From the NCBI RefSeq assembly GCF_002138415.1, contig NZ_CP015612.1, positions 276,001 to 340,000 on the forward strand: DNA of 64,000 nt. The letters are read 5' to 3'. How positions within the stretch are numbered: position 1 is the stretch's first letter; every line of letters starts with the position of its first letter. The notes under the pieces are model-generated. The model saw only the letters and a program-made list of their open reading frames with translations. It was not told where the DNA came from and searched no databases. The position numbers and the translations under genes are program-made. This document shows positions 42,649-51,880 of this stretch, one piece after another. This DNA is from Stenotrophomonas maltophilia. Its GTDB lineage: Bacteria; Pseudomonadota; Gammaproteobacteria; Xanthomonadales; Xanthomonadaceae.

Positions 42649-43275
42649 TCACCCGCGCCGGGTCTGCAGGTAGTCGAACAGTTCCTGGTTGTTCTGCAGG
42701 CCCAGCTTGCGCTTGGCTTCGGCCTTCTGCCGGCTGATGGTCTTCGGGCTGCGCCCACAGCGCTCGGCGACTTCGTTCACGTTGAGCCCGGCCGCCAGCA
42801 GCTCCAGCACTTCCTGTTCGCGTGCCGACAGCGGCGACGGTTCGCGCGGAAACAGCAGGTCGCGCGCCTGCAGGTGGTGGCGCAGCTGCTGGGAGACGAA
42901 GACCTGCCCGGCCAGTGCGGCGTTCAGTGCCTGCGGCAGTTCGGCGAAATCGGCGCATTTGTCGACCAGCCCACTGATGCCCTCGCGCAGCAGTCCGTCC
43001 AGCAGGCCGGGATGGCGGGCGCCGGTCAGCACCACCACCGGCAGCCCGGGGTGACGCACGCGCAGCGCGTCGATCAGCTCCGGACCGTCCGGGCCGTCAC
43101 CCGGCATCGACAGGTCGGTCAGCACAGCATCGCAGTCGTGGTGGTCCACCAGCTCCAGCAGCTGGGCGCCGTCACGTGCACTGCCGACGATGTCCATCAG
43201 GTGGGTCTGCAGCACGATACGGATGCCATGCAGGACCACGGGATGGTCGTCGGCAATGATGATGCGTGGATGCAC
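42649..43275 (-). CDS. RcsB-like orphan response regulator
   Basis: A 208-residue regulator closely resembling Rcs[15 protein letters not shown] at the N-terminus (acidic pair about 9-10), phospho-acceptor Asp in LTDLSMPGD (about 53) and conserved Lys (about 107). A LuxR-type HTH (about 145-200) includes [15 protein letters not shown] and [12 protein letters not shown] at 43275 with GGAG just upstream is the likely start. No RcsC/RcsD-type kinase is adjacent. It lies 70 bases from radC, transcribed in the same direction, and divergent from coaBC. Confidence 0.88.
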   Translation of the reverse strand: MHPRIIIADDHPVVLHGIRIVLQTHLMDIVGSARDGAQLLELVDHHDCDAVLTDLSMPGDGPDGPELIDALRVRHPGLPVVVLTGARHPGLLDGLLREGISGLVDKCADFAELPQALNAALAGQVFVSQQLRHHLQARDLLFPREPSPLSAREQEVLELLAAGLNVNEVAERCGRSPKTISRQKAEAKRKLGLQNNQELFDYLQTRRG

Positions 43276-43503
43276 GAGGCTCCTCGAAGGTCGAACAGGC
43301 CACGGCAGACGGCAGCCAATGCCTGATTCTGCAAAAGCGCAGACCCGTAGAGGTATAGGAAAGGTCCGAAACCGATGCCCGGCAAACCCCGGGTCAAGCA
43401 CAGCGCGCTCCATCTGCTGATAGCTGTCAGCTATGTGCACCCTGCACCGGGACATTACCGACCATCGGGTAAGCTAGCGCCCTCGTTTGCACAGGAATTC
43501 CAG

Positions 43504-44766
43504 GTGGCTGACTCCCCCAACGCTTCCCCCGCGCCGGCCCGCGCGCTGGAAGGTCAGAAACTGCTGTTGTGCGTCGGCGGCGGGATCGCGGCGTACAAGG
43601 CGCTGGAACTGGTGCGGCGCCTGCGCGACGCCGGTGCCCAGGTGCAGGTGGCGATGACCGCCGGTGCCCAGCAGTTCGTCACTCCGCTCAGCTTCCAGGC
43701 GCTGTCCGGGCAGCCGACCCGCACCACGTTGTGGGACAGTGCCGCCGAACAGGCCATGGGCCACATCGAGCTGGCGCGCTGGGCCGACCGCATCGTGGTT
43801 GCCCCTGGTACCGCCGATCTGTTGGCTCGGCTGGCCCAGGGCCACGCCGATGACCTGGTCAGCACATTGTGCCTGGCCAGCACTGCGCCGTTGACGATCT
43901 GCCCGGCGATGAACCACCGCATGTGGCTGCATCCGGCCACCCAGGCCAACATCGCCCTGCTGCGCCAGCGCGGCGCGCAGGTGATCGGCCCGGTCGACGG
44001 TCCGCTGGCCGAAGGCGAGTCCGGTCCGGGGCGTCTGGCCGAACCGGGCGACATCGTGGCCGCGCTGGCCGCCAATGGCAGCAGCGCCGCGGCCGTTGCC
44101 GCGCCGGAAACCCGCGCGCTGCAGGGCCTGCGCCTGCTGATCAGCGCCGGCCCGACCTATGAAGACATCGATCCGGTGCGCTACGTCGGCAACCGCAGCA
44201 GCGGCAAGATGGGCTTTGCCCTGGCCGCGGCCGCCGCGACGATGGGCGCCCAGGTGGTGCTGGTCAGCGGCCCCGTACAGCTGCCGACGCCACCCGGCGT
44301 GCAGCGTGTGGACGTGCGCTCGGCCGCGCAGATGCGCGATGCCGTGCTGAAGTCGCTGCCGGCCGACATCTATATCGGTGCCGCAGCGGTGTCCGACTAC
44401 ACGCCACGCCAGGTGGCTCCGCAGAAGCTGAAGAAGACCGCCGAGAGCCAGTCGCTGGTGATCGAACTGGTGCGCACGCCGGACATCCTTGCCGAAGTTG
44501 CCGCGCAGACGCAGTCACTGAAGCTGGTGGTCGGCTTCGCCGCCGAAACCCACGACGTGGAGAAATATGCACGTGGCAAGCTGGTCGACAAGCGCCTGGA
44601 CCTGGTGATCGCCAACCAGGTCGGCATCAGCGGCGGCGGTTTCGAGAGCGACAACAATGCCGCCACGGCCTTCTGGCAGGACGGTGAACAGGTATTCCCG
44701 GCCACCTCCAAGCGTGAGCTGGCCGAACAACTGCTGGCGCTGATCGCGCGGAGACTCCAGGCATGA
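43504..44766 (+). CDS. coaBC: Bifunctional phosphopantothenoylcysteine decarboxylase/synthetase
   Basis: A 420-residue coenzyme A biosynthesis enzyme. The N-terminal CoaC flavoprotein domain (about 20-200) has [11 protein letters not shown], the active-site His in [11 protein letters not shown] (about 90) and PAMNHRMW with the conserved Asn/Met (about 134-141). The C-terminal CoaB domain (about 205-418) has [24 protein letters not shown] (in parts) and the Lys/Asn region near the KLKKT motif (about 310). GTG at 43504 is preceded by AGGAA. It overlaps dut by four bases in the conserved coaBC-dut-algC order. Confidence 0.94.
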   Translation: MADSPNASPAPARALEGQKLLLCVGGGIAAYKALELVRRLRDAGAQVQVAMTAGAQQFVTPLSFQALSGQPTRTTLWDSAAEQAMGHIELARWADRIVVAPGTADLLARLAQGHADDLVSTLCLASTAPLTICPAMNHRMWLHPATQANIALLRQRGAQVIGPVDGPLAEGESGPGRLAEPGDIVAALAANGSSAAAVAAPETRALQGLRLLISAGPTYEDIDPVRYVGNRSSGKMGFALAAAAATMGAQVVLVSGPVQLPTPPGVQRVDVRSAAQMRDAVLKSLPADIYIGAAAVSDYTPRQVAPQKLKKTAESQSLVIELVRTPDILAEVAAQTQSLKLVVGFAAETHDVEKYARGKLVDKRLDLVIANQVGISGGGFESDNNAATAFWQDGEQVFPATSKRELAEQLLALIARRLQA

Positions 44767-45236
44767 CCCAGGCTTTCACTTCCCAACCGCTGCAGGTCAA
44801 GCTGCTCGATCCGCGCTTCGGCGACAGCTGGCCGCTGCCGGCCTACGCCACCGAAGCCAGCGCCGGCATGGACCTGCGCGCGGCGCTGGATACCGCGCTG
44901 ACCCTGCAGCCGGGCGACACCGCGCTGGTGCCCAGCGGCCTGGCCATCCACATTGCCGACCCGAACCTGTGCGCGGTGATCCTGCCGCGCTCGGGGCTGG
45001 GCCATCGCCATGGCATCGTGCTCGGCAATGGCACCGGTCTGATCGACGCCGACTACCAGGGCCCGCTGCTGATCAGCGTCTGGAACCGTGGCCGCGAGGC
45101 CTTCACCATCGAGCCGGGTGATCGCATCGCGCAGCTGGTGGTGGTGCCGATTGCCCGCGTCAGCCTGCAGGTGGTGGATACTTTCACCGACAGCGTGCGG
45201 GGAACGGGTGGATTCGGCCATACCGGGGTGCGTTGA
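44763..45236 (+). CDS. dut: dUTP diphosphatase
   Basis: A 157-residue trimeric dUTPase that removes dUTP and makes dUMP. The five family motifs are in order: AGMDLRAA (motif 1, about 33-40), [11 protein letters not shown] (motif 2, about 75-85), [12 protein letters not shown] (motif 3, about 89-100), [10 protein letters not shown] (motif 4, about 119-128) and [10 protein letters not shown] at the C-terminus (motif 5, P-loop-like arm). It overlaps coaBC by four bases and precedes algC by 12. Confidence 0.96.
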   Translation: MTQAFTSQPLQVKLLDPRFGDSWPLPAYATEASAGMDLRAALDTALTLQPGDTALVPSGLAIHIADPNLCAVILPRSGLGHRHGIVLGNGTGLIDADYQGPLLISVWNRGREAFTIEPGDRIAQLVVVPIARVSLQVVDTFTDSVRGTGGFGHTGVR

Positions 45237-45248
45237 CGGGGGACATCG

Positions 45249-47594
45249 ATGAGCGGCATCGGGGAAGGACAGCGGGGACGGTCGTTGGGACGCAGCGCGC
45301 CACTATTGGGGGTGCTGCTGGTCCTGCTGGCTGGCTGGTTCGGATGGAGCGCGGTGCAGCAATGGCGCCAGGAGGCCAACGGCCAGGCGCTGGAAGAAGC
45401 ACGTGACCAGGCGGTGCAGGGCCTGCAGGAGGCGGCCGTCGGCCAGCTGAAGCAGCTGCAGCAGCAACTGAAGAACGAACGCGTGCAGCAGGCGTTGCAG
45501 GCCGGTGATGCCGCGGCAGCGGCGCTGGCCGTGCGCGAGAGCTGGACCGGCGTGGAGCAGGCTGACGTGCTGACCGCCGATCTGGCCAACGCCTACGCCG
45601 ACCCGGCCGCCTTTGGCTATGCGCGATTGGCGCTGCTGGAAGCGGCATTGGCCGAAGGCAAGCCCAGCCTGCGCGTGGTCCGCGATGGCGGTGGCAATCG
45701 CCTGGGCCTGGCAGCGCCGGTGCAACTGGGCAGTCTCGGCCCGGCGGTGCTGTATGTGCGCCAGCCGTTGCTGCGGCTGACCTCACCGCTGGATCAGGTC
45801 AGCGCGCCGTCGACGGGTTTCCTCGGATTGCGCCAGGGCGCGCACGACCTCGTCGCCCAGGGCGATTCCAGCCTGGCGGAAAGCGCCGAGGCACTGGCAC
45901 GGCCGGTCACCGGTACACCGCTGCGGCTGGTCGCCGCCGTACCCAATGTCGAACCCGGTCCGCTGGGCCTGGGTTCGCTGGCCAGCGCCATCGTCGCGCT
46001 GCTGCTGGCGTTCATCGCCGTGCTGCTGGTTGTCGGTCGCGGCCGCCTGCCGAAGACATTGCCGCTGCCGCGCCGTGCGGCCGTGGCGGAAGCGGATCAT
46101 GGCCCGACCCTGAGCGAGAGCCTGCAGATGGCGCCGCCGCCGGTGGCCGAGGCCAGCACAACTGAAAGTGCACCGCCGCCTCCGCCGCCCGTTCCGGCCG
46201 AGGAACTGGCGGCCGGCATCTTCCGCGCCTACGACATCCGCGGCGTGGTTGGTAGCCAACTGACGCCGAAGACGGCGGCGCTGATCGGCCAGGCCATCGG
46301 CACCGTGGCGTTGGAGCAGGGGCTGCGCGAGGTGGTGATCGGTCGCGATGGCCGTCTGTCCGGACCGGAGTTGGCTGCAGGCCTGGCCGAGGGCCTGCGT
46401 CGCGCCGGTTGCGCGGTGATCGACATCGGCCTGGCGCCGACGCCGCTGGTGTACTACGCCGCCTTCCATCTGCGTACCGGCACCTGCGTGGCGGTCACCG
46501 GCAGTCATAACCCGCCCGAGTACAACGGCTTCAAGGTTGTCATCGGCGGTGAAACGCTGTCCGGTGATGCGATCACCGATCTCTACCAGCGCATCGTCGA
46601 GGGCCGGCTGGTGCAGGCGGCCGAACCGGGCGATTACCAGCAGCGCGATGTCAGTGCCGACTACATCCAGCGCATTGCCGACGACGTGCAGCTGGACCGC
46701 CCGTTGAAGGTGGTGGCCGATGCGGGCAATGGCGTCGCCGGCGCGCTTGCACCGCAGCTGCTGGAAGCGATCGGTGCGGAAGTCATTCCGCTGTACTGCG
46801 ATGTTGACGGTACCTTCCCCAATCATCATCCCGACCCGAGCGAACCGGCCAACCTGGAAGACCTGGTGCAGACGGTCAAGCGCTTCGGCGCCGACCTCGG
46901 CGTCGCCTTTGATGGCGATGGCGATCGACTGGGCGTGGTCACCGGCGAAGGCAGGATCATCTATGCCGACCGCCTGCTGATGCTGTTCGCCGCCGATGTG
47001 CTGATGCGCAACCCCGGCGCGATGGTGATCTACGACGTGAAGTGCACCGGCAAGCTGTCCGACCACGTGCTGCGCAATGGCGGCAGCCCGCTGATGTGGA
47101 AGACCGGGCATTCGCTGATGAAGGCGAAGATGCGCGAGACCGACGCCGAGCTGGCTGGCGAGATGAGCGGCCACTTCTTCTTCAAGGAGCGCTGGTTCGG
47201 TTTCGACGATGGCCTGTATGCGGCTGCGCGCCTGCTGGAGATCCTGGCCCAGCGCGAGGAGACCCCGGACGAGGTGCTGGGCGAACTGCCGGAGATGGTG
47301 GCCACGCCGGAACTGAAGGTGCCGGTGGCCGACGGTACGCCGCATGCGCTGGTGGCGATGCTGGTGGCGGCGGCGCAGTCTCCGGACAACCCGTATGTGG
47401 GCGGCCGCCTGTCGACCATCGACGGCTTGCGCGTGGACTTCCCCGATGGCTGGGGCCTGGTGCGTGCTTCCAATACCACGCCGGTGCTGGTGCTGCGCTT
47501 CGAGGGCAACGACGAGGCGGCACTGGAACGCATCCAGGCGTTGTTCCGCAGCCAGCTGCAGCCGGTGCTGGGCGACACCCCGCTGGGGTTCTGA
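45249..47594 (+). CDS. algC: Phosphomannomutase/phosphoglucomutase with N-terminal membrane domain
   Basis: A 781-residue protein. The C-terminal ~460 residues are a complete AlgC-type alpha-D-phosphohexomutase: phosphoserine loop TGSHNPPEYNG (about 415-425), metal loop DGDGDR (about 554-559), sugar loop GEMSGH (about 636-641) and phosphate loop RASNTTP (about 738-744). The first ~310 residues are unusual: a helix at about 17-35, a periplasmic-type region, a second helix (about 240-262, IVALLLAFIAVLLVV) and a Pro-rich linker. The enzyme is therefore inner-membrane bound with its active site in the cytoplasm. It makes mannose-1-P and glucose-1-P for LPS and exopolysaccharide. The start has GACGGGGGA upstream. 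Confidence 0.92.
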   Translation: MSGIGEGQRGRSLGRSAPLLGVLLVLLAGWFGWSAVQQWRQEANGQALEEARDQAVQGLQEAAVGQLKQLQQQLKNERVQQALQAGDAAAAALAVRESWTGVEQADVLTADLANAYADPAAFGYARLALLEAALAEGKPSLRVVRDGGGNRLGLAAPVQLGSLGPAVLYVRQPLLRLTSPLDQVSAPSTGFLGLRQGAHDLVAQGDSSLAESAEALARPVTGTPLRLVAAVPNVEPGPLGLGSLASAIVALLLAFIAVLLVVGRGRLPKTLPLPRRAAVAEADHGPTLSESLQMAPPPVAEASTTESAPPPPPPVPAEELAAGIFRAYDIRGVVGSQLTPKTAALIGQAIGTVALEQGLREVVIGRDGRLSGPELAAGLAEGLRRAGCAVIDIGLAPTPLVYYAAFHLRTGTCVAVTGSHNPPEYNGFKVVIGGETLSGDAITDLYQRIVEGRLVQAAEPGDYQQRDVSADYIQRIADDVQLDRPLKVVADAGNGVAGALAPQLLEAIGAEVIPLYCDVDGTFPNHHPDPSEPANLEDLVQTVKRFGADLGVAFDGDGDRLGVVTGEGRIIYADRLLMLFAADVLMRNPGAMVIYDVKCTGKLSDHVLRNGGSPLMWKTGHSLMKAKMRETDAELAGEMSGHFFFKERWFGFDDGLYAAARLLEILAQREETPDEVLGELPEMVATPELKVPVADGTPHALVAMLVAAAQSPDNPYVGGRLSTIDGLRVDFPDGWGLVRASNTTPVLVLRFEGNDEAALERIQALFRSQLQPVLGDTPLGF

Positions 47595-47600
47595 GGTGGG

Positions 47601-47819
47601 GCCGGGCTTCGCCCGGCACCCGCCGAATCAACGTCAACGTCAACGTCAAAGGCCGGCTATCCGGGGGATGGCGGGGCGGTGTCGGAGTGCGGGGACGCAG
47701 CAAGTACGTCCCTGTAAGCTTGGCAGCCGCATCCATGCGGCTGACACCCCGCACTCTGACACCGCCCCACCCCTGACAATGTCCTGGAGCTGTTGGTAGG
47801 TGTCGACCTTGGTCGACAC
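47601..47819. repeat. Non-coding repeat cluster between convergent algC and kdpE
   Basis: Four elements lie in this gap. A GCCGGGC-TTC-GCCCGGC hairpin is at 47601-47617, possibly the algC terminator. Three TCAACG repeats are at about 47628-47648. A large inverted element has 22-base arms at 47673-47694 and 47747-47768 (one mismatch) and encloses a CAGCCGCAT/ATGCGGCTG hairpin at 47724-47743. A SMAG unit with GTAG at 47796 and a GTGTCGACC/GGTCGACAC stem runs to 47819. No gene is present. Confidence 0.75.
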
Positions 47820-47823
47820 ACCC

Positions 47824-48537
47824 TCACCCCTTGAACCGCAAACCCACGCCCGGTTCGGTGAACAGGTAGCGCGAATCCAGCGCTGAATCGCCCAGCTTGT
47901 GCCGCAGCTTGCCGACCAGGATGCGCAGGTAGTGGGTGTCGTGCTGGTGGGTCGGCCCCCAGATCTCCTGCAGGATCTGCGGCTGGGTCACCACCCGTCC
48001 CGCGTTGCGCAGCAGCAGCGACAGCAACGCGTATTCCTTGCGGGTCAATGCCACCGGCTCGCCATCGAGGGCGACCTCGCGTCGCACCAGGTCCACATGC
48101 AGGTGGCCATCGTCGAACACCGGCGGTGTGCCGTCGCTGGGCACGCTGCGCGTGCGCAGCAGCGCCCGCACCCGCGCCATCAGCTCCTGCGTGCCGAACG
48201 GCTTGGTCACGTAGTCGTTGGCGCCGGTGTCCAGCGCCCGTACCTTCTCGGCCTCGCCCGCACGCACGGTCAGCATGATCACCGGCACCTGGCTCCACTG
48301 CCGCAGCTGCTCAAGTACCTCGTGGCCTTCCATGTCCGGCAGGCCGATATCCAGGATCACCAGATCCATGTCCTCGCTGGCGGCCAGCTGCAGGCCTTCC
48401 TGGCCGGTGACGGCCTGCCGCACCTGGTAGCCCTGCGCGCGCAGGCTGATATCCAGGAACCGGCGGATCTGGGTTTCATCATCGATCACCAGCACGCGCG
48501 CGGCCGGCACGCTGGCGTCAATCGGGGTCGGGCTCAT
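47824..48537 (-). CDS. kdpE: Kdp operon response regulator
   Basis: A 237-residue OmpR-type regulator. The receiver has the acidic pair in VIDDETQ (about 17-18), the phospho-acceptor Asp in VILDIGLPD (about 60) and the Lys in VTKPFG (about 109). The winged HTH (about 140-235) ends with YLFTEPGVGLRFKG, typical of KdpE. When KdpD phosphorylates it, it activates the kdpFABC promoter. The start overlaps the end of kdpD by 20 bases, so the pair is translationally coupled. Confidence 0.94.
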   Translation of the reverse strand: MSPTPIDASVPAARVLVIDDETQIRRFLDISLRAQGYQVRQAVTGQEGLQLAASEDMDLVILDIGLPDMEGHEVLEQLRQWSQVPVIMLTVRAGEAEKVRALDTGANDYVTKPFGTQELMARVRALLRTRSVPSDGTPPVFDDGHLHVDLVRREVALDGEPVALTRKEYALLSLLLRNAGRVVTQPQILQEIWGPTHQHDTHYLRILVGKLRHKLGDSALDSRYLFTEPGVGLRFKG

Positions 48538-51178
48538 CGTGGGAGGCTGGCTTGAGCAGGGGCAGGGTGATGCGGATCAGGGTACCGCGACCATCGCGTC
48601 CGGGCAGCGCCTGCACGCTGCCGCCATGTGCGCCGATCATGCCCTGGCAGATGGTCAGGCCCAGGCCGGTGCCGTGGCGGCCACGGTCACCGCGTTCGAC
48701 GCTGTAGAACATGTCGAAGATGCGCGCGCGCTCGTCGTCGGGAATGCCGGGGCCGGCATCGATCACGTCGATGCGCAGCTGGCCGTCCAGCTCGCGCGCC
48801 TGTACCTGCACGGCGGCGTCGGGCGGCGAGAACTTGGCCGCGTTCTCCATCACGTTGAACACCGCCTGTTCGACCAGTGCCGGGTGTACCCAGATTGGTG
48901 CCAGCGTGGCCGGAATATCCAGCTCCAGCCGCACCTTGGGCTGGTAGCGCTGCAGGCGCCGCGCTGCCGAGCCGATCAGTTCGTCCACGCCGATCCAGTC
49001 ACGGTTGATCTTCAATCCTTCGTGGCCGAGGCGGGTCATGTCCAGCAGGTTCTGGATGTAGCGGTCCAGCCGTTCGCCCTCGACCAGGATGGTGTCCAGC
49101 AGGGCACGGCGATCGGCCGTATCCATTGCCGCACCATAGCTGGCCAGGCTGTCGGCCGAGCCGATCATCGCCGCCAGCGGCGAGCGCAGGTCGTGCGACA
49201 CCGAAGAGAGCAGGGCCGAGCGCAATCGCTCGGTCTCGTTGCTGACGTGGGCCTGTTCCAGTTCGGCCACCAGCCGCGTGCGCAGCGCGGCCTGCGCGAT
49301 GTCGTCGACCATTGCTTCGGCCAGCTGCCGTTGTTCGGGCAGCAGGCGTGCCTGTGCACCAGGCAGGTACAGGCCGGCCACGCCGATCGCGCGGTCTTCT
49401 CCATCCAGCAGCGGCAGGAACCACCACTGCGCACCGGCCAGGGTATCGGTGAAGCGGCCACTGGGCTGGCCATGGCGCAGCGCCCAGTCGGCGGCGGCCA
49501 GGTCGGTGTCGCCGGGCTGGCTGCGGCCTCCGGTTGCGGTATCGGCGCCGATCCGCAGCCACGCCGGCACGTCCATGGCCTGTTCCAGTGCGTGTCGACC
49601 CGCCTGTGCCACCTCGCCGTTGCCGGCGGCACTGGCCAGCTGACGGCCCAGCTGCTGGCGCGCACGTGCATGGCGGTTGGCCGCACGCAGCGCGATCACC
49701 TGCATGCGCAGGCGCGAGGCCAGGCGCCCGGCCACCAGTGCCGCGGCCAGGAACAGGAACACGGTGATCACGCCCTGGCGTGCACCGATGGCGAAGGTGA
49801 AGCGCGGCGCGATGAACAGGAAGTTGTAGGCGAGGAAGCACAGGATCGCCGCCATCACTGCCACGCTGGCGCGCGTGCGCGCAGCCACCAGCACCACCGC
49901 AACGATGAACACCATCGACAGGTCGGCCATGCCCACCCAGCGTTCGGCCAGCCATGCCACCGCACAGGCCAGCGCGGTAGCGATCAGTGCCTGCGCCGGT
50001 TCGTAGCTGATGCCGCGCATCGGTGGTAGCAGACCCTCGCGGCGCGAGCGCGCCCGCGCCTGCGGCGTGCTGATGATGGTGATCTCGTAATGCGCGCCGC
50101 GCTGGATCAGCTGCTGGGTCAGGGTGCGGTTGAACATCCGCGCCAGCGGACGTTCGCGGGTCCGGCCCAGCACCAGGGTCGACACGCCGTTGTGTGCGGC
50201 ATGGTCGAGCAGGGCATCGGCGATGCTCGATCCGTGCAGCAGTTCGGCGTCGCCGCCCAGGCGCCGTGCCAGTGCGAAGGCCGCATCGATCTCGCGCCGG
50301 GTCGCCTCGTCCTGGCGCCGGCCCTGCACGGTCACCACCGTCCACGGTGCATCGCGGCGTTCGGCGATGCGACGCGCCACGCGCACCAGGTATTCACTCT
50401 GACCGCCGCCATCAATGGCCACCAGCACGCCGCGCCGCAGCGGCAGGTTGCTCTCGCCACGCGCGGCGCGTGCTTCGCGCAGGCTGCTGTCGACGCGGTC
50501 GGCCGCTTCCTGCATCGCCAGTTCGCGCAGCGCGGTCAGGTTGGCTGGCGAGAAGAATGCCTGCAGGGCCTGCGCAGCCTGTTCGGGCACATAGACCTTG
50601 CCCTGCTGCAGGCGTGCGATCAGTTCGCGCGGCGGCAGGTCGACCAGCACGATGTCGTGCAGGCGGTCGAGCACACCGTCCGGCACGGTCTCGCTGACGC
50701 GCACGCCGGTGATGCGCATCACCACATCGTTGAGGCTTTCCAGATGCTGGATGTTGACCGTGGTCCAGACGTCGATGCCGGCATCCAGCAGTTCCATCAC
50801 ATCCTGCCAGCGCCGCTCATGGCGGCTGCCGGGCGCATTGCGATGGGCCAGTTCGTCTACCAGCACCAGCGCCGGATGCCGTGCCAGCACGGCATCCAGG
50901 TCCATCTCCTGCAGGGTGTGGCCGTGGTAGGCCACTGCCTTCAGCGGCAGCTGCGGCAGGCCCTCCAGCAGTGCCTGGGTATCGGCGCGGCCATGGGTTT
51001 CCACCAGACCTACCACCAGGTCGACACCGCGGCGCAGCTGTTCCTGTGCGCGGGTCAGCATGGTGTAGGTCTTGCCCACGCCCGGCGCCGCACCGAGGAA
51101 CACGGTCAGCTTGCCGCCGGCTTCGCGTTGCAGGCCTTCGACCAGGGCGTCGGCCTGGCGGGTTCGTGCATCAGTCAT
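48518..51178 (-). CDS. kdpD: Kdp sensor histidine kinase
   Basis: An 886-residue membrane kinase (more if an upstream Met at 51193 or 51202 is used). Order of domains: KdpD N-terminal domain with Walker-type GAAPGVGKT (about 24-32), a universal-stress-like domain (about 240-370), four transmembrane helices (about 390-490) and a GAF-type domain (about 520-640). The HisKA His lies in SSVSHDLRSPL (about 664) and the HATPase domain has NVMENAAKFS and DAGPGIPDDE. It senses low K+ or salt stress and phosphorylates KdpE. It lies about 50 bases after kdpC. Confidence 0.93.
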   Translation of the reverse strand: MTDARTRQADALVEGLQREAGGKLTVFLGAAPGVGKTYTMLTRAQEQLRRGVDLVVGLVETHGRADTQALLEGLPQLPLKAVAYHGHTLQEMDLDAVLARHPALVLVDELAHRNAPGSRHERRWQDVMELLDAGIDVWTTVNIQHLESLNDVVMRITGVRVSETVPDGVLDRLHDIVLVDLPPRELIARLQQGKVYVPEQAAQALQAFFSPANLTALRELAMQEAADRVDSSLREARAARGESNLPLRRGVLVAIDGGGQSEYLVRVARRIAERRDAPWTVVTVQGRRQDEATRREIDAAFALARRLGGDAELLHGSSIADALLDHAAHNGVSTLVLGRTRERPLARMFNRTLTQQLIQRGAHYEITIISTPQARARSRREGLLPPMRGISYEPAQALIATALACAVAWLAERWVGMADLSMVFIVAVVLVAARTRASVAVMAAILCFLAYNFLFIAPRFTFAIGARQGVITVFLFLAAALVAGRLASRLRMQVIALRAANRHARARQQLGRQLASAAGNGEVAQAGRHALEQAMDVPAWLRIGADTATGGRSQPGDTDLAAADWALRHGQPSGRFTDTLAGAQWWFLPLLDGEDRAIGVAGLYLPGAQARLLPEQRQLAEAMVDDIAQAALRTRLVAELEQAHVSNETERLRSALLSSVSHDLRSPLAAMIGSADSLASYGAAMDTADRRALLDTILVEGERLDRYIQNLLDMTRLGHEGLKINRDWIGVDELIGSAARRLQRYQPKVRLELDIPATLAPIWVHPALVEQAVFNVMENAAKFSPPDAAVQVQARELDGQLRIDVIDAGPGIPDDERARIFDMFYSVERGDRGRHGTGLGLTICQGMIGAHGGSVQALPGRDGRGTLIRITLPLLKPASHDEPDPD

Positions 51179-51229
51179 GGGGGCCGCTGTCATGGCCGCC
51201 ATTGTGCGCGCAGCCGATGCAGGCCGGCA

Positions 51230-51880
51230 TCACGGTGCCTTGGCCGCATGGTCCAGCGCGAAGTTCAGCGTCACCACGTTCACCCGCGGCTGGCCGAACA
51301 GGCCCCATTGGCGCCCTTCGGTGTGCGCCTGCACCAGGGCCTGCACGCGCTCCACCGGCAGGCCACGGGCACGCGCCACGCGTGCCACCTGCAGCTGTGC
51401 CGCCGCCGGCGACAGCTGCGGGTCCAGGCCACCGGCAGACTGGGTGACCAGGTCCGCAGGTACCTGCGCCGGGGCGACGCCTTCGCGCGCGGCGACCGCG
51501 GCAGTGCTGGCGGCAACACGTTCGGCCAACGCCGGGTTGCTGCGCGCCATGTTGGAACCGGCCGCGGCCATCGGGTCGTAGTTGGCCGCTGACGGACGCG
51601 CCTGGAAGTAGCCGTCACCGGTGAACGGCTGCGACAGCCATGCCGAGCCGCGCACCTGGCCGCTGCCATCGCGCAGCAGGCTGCCTTCGGCCTGGGTCGG
51701 GTACGCCAGCCCGGCAAAACCGGTGGCGATACCGGCGTAGACCGCACCGGCCAGCAGCAGGGTGGCCAGGCCCAGGCCAATCGCCGGGCGCCAGCTGGCG
51801 CCATCCTGCAGGCTGGCCACGCGGGCCTCGGCTTTCTGTTCGCGCGGAAGGGAAGACGAAGTGGAAACAGTACGGTTCAT
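51230..51880 (-). CDS. kdpC: Potassium-transporting ATPase subunit C
   Basis: A 216-residue single-pass subunit. One N-terminal helix (about 30-53) is followed by the KdpC domain with [36 protein letters not shown] (quoted in part) and the C-terminal LNFALDHA. KdpC stabilises the complex and raises ATP affinity of KdpB. It overlaps kdpB by four bases. The N-terminal cytoplasmic extension of about 25 residues is somewhat longer than in E. coli. Confidence 0.93.
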   Translation of the reverse strand: MNRTVSTSSSLPREQKAEARVASLQDGASWRPAIGLGLATLLLAGAVYAGIATGFAGLAYPTQAEGSLLRDGSGQVRGSAWLSQPFTGDGYFQARPSAANYDPMAAAGSNMARSNPALAERVAASTAAVAAREGVAPAQVPADLVTQSAGGLDPQLSPAAAQLQVARVARARGLPVERVQALVQAHTEGRQWGLFGQPRVNVVTLNFALDHAAKAP

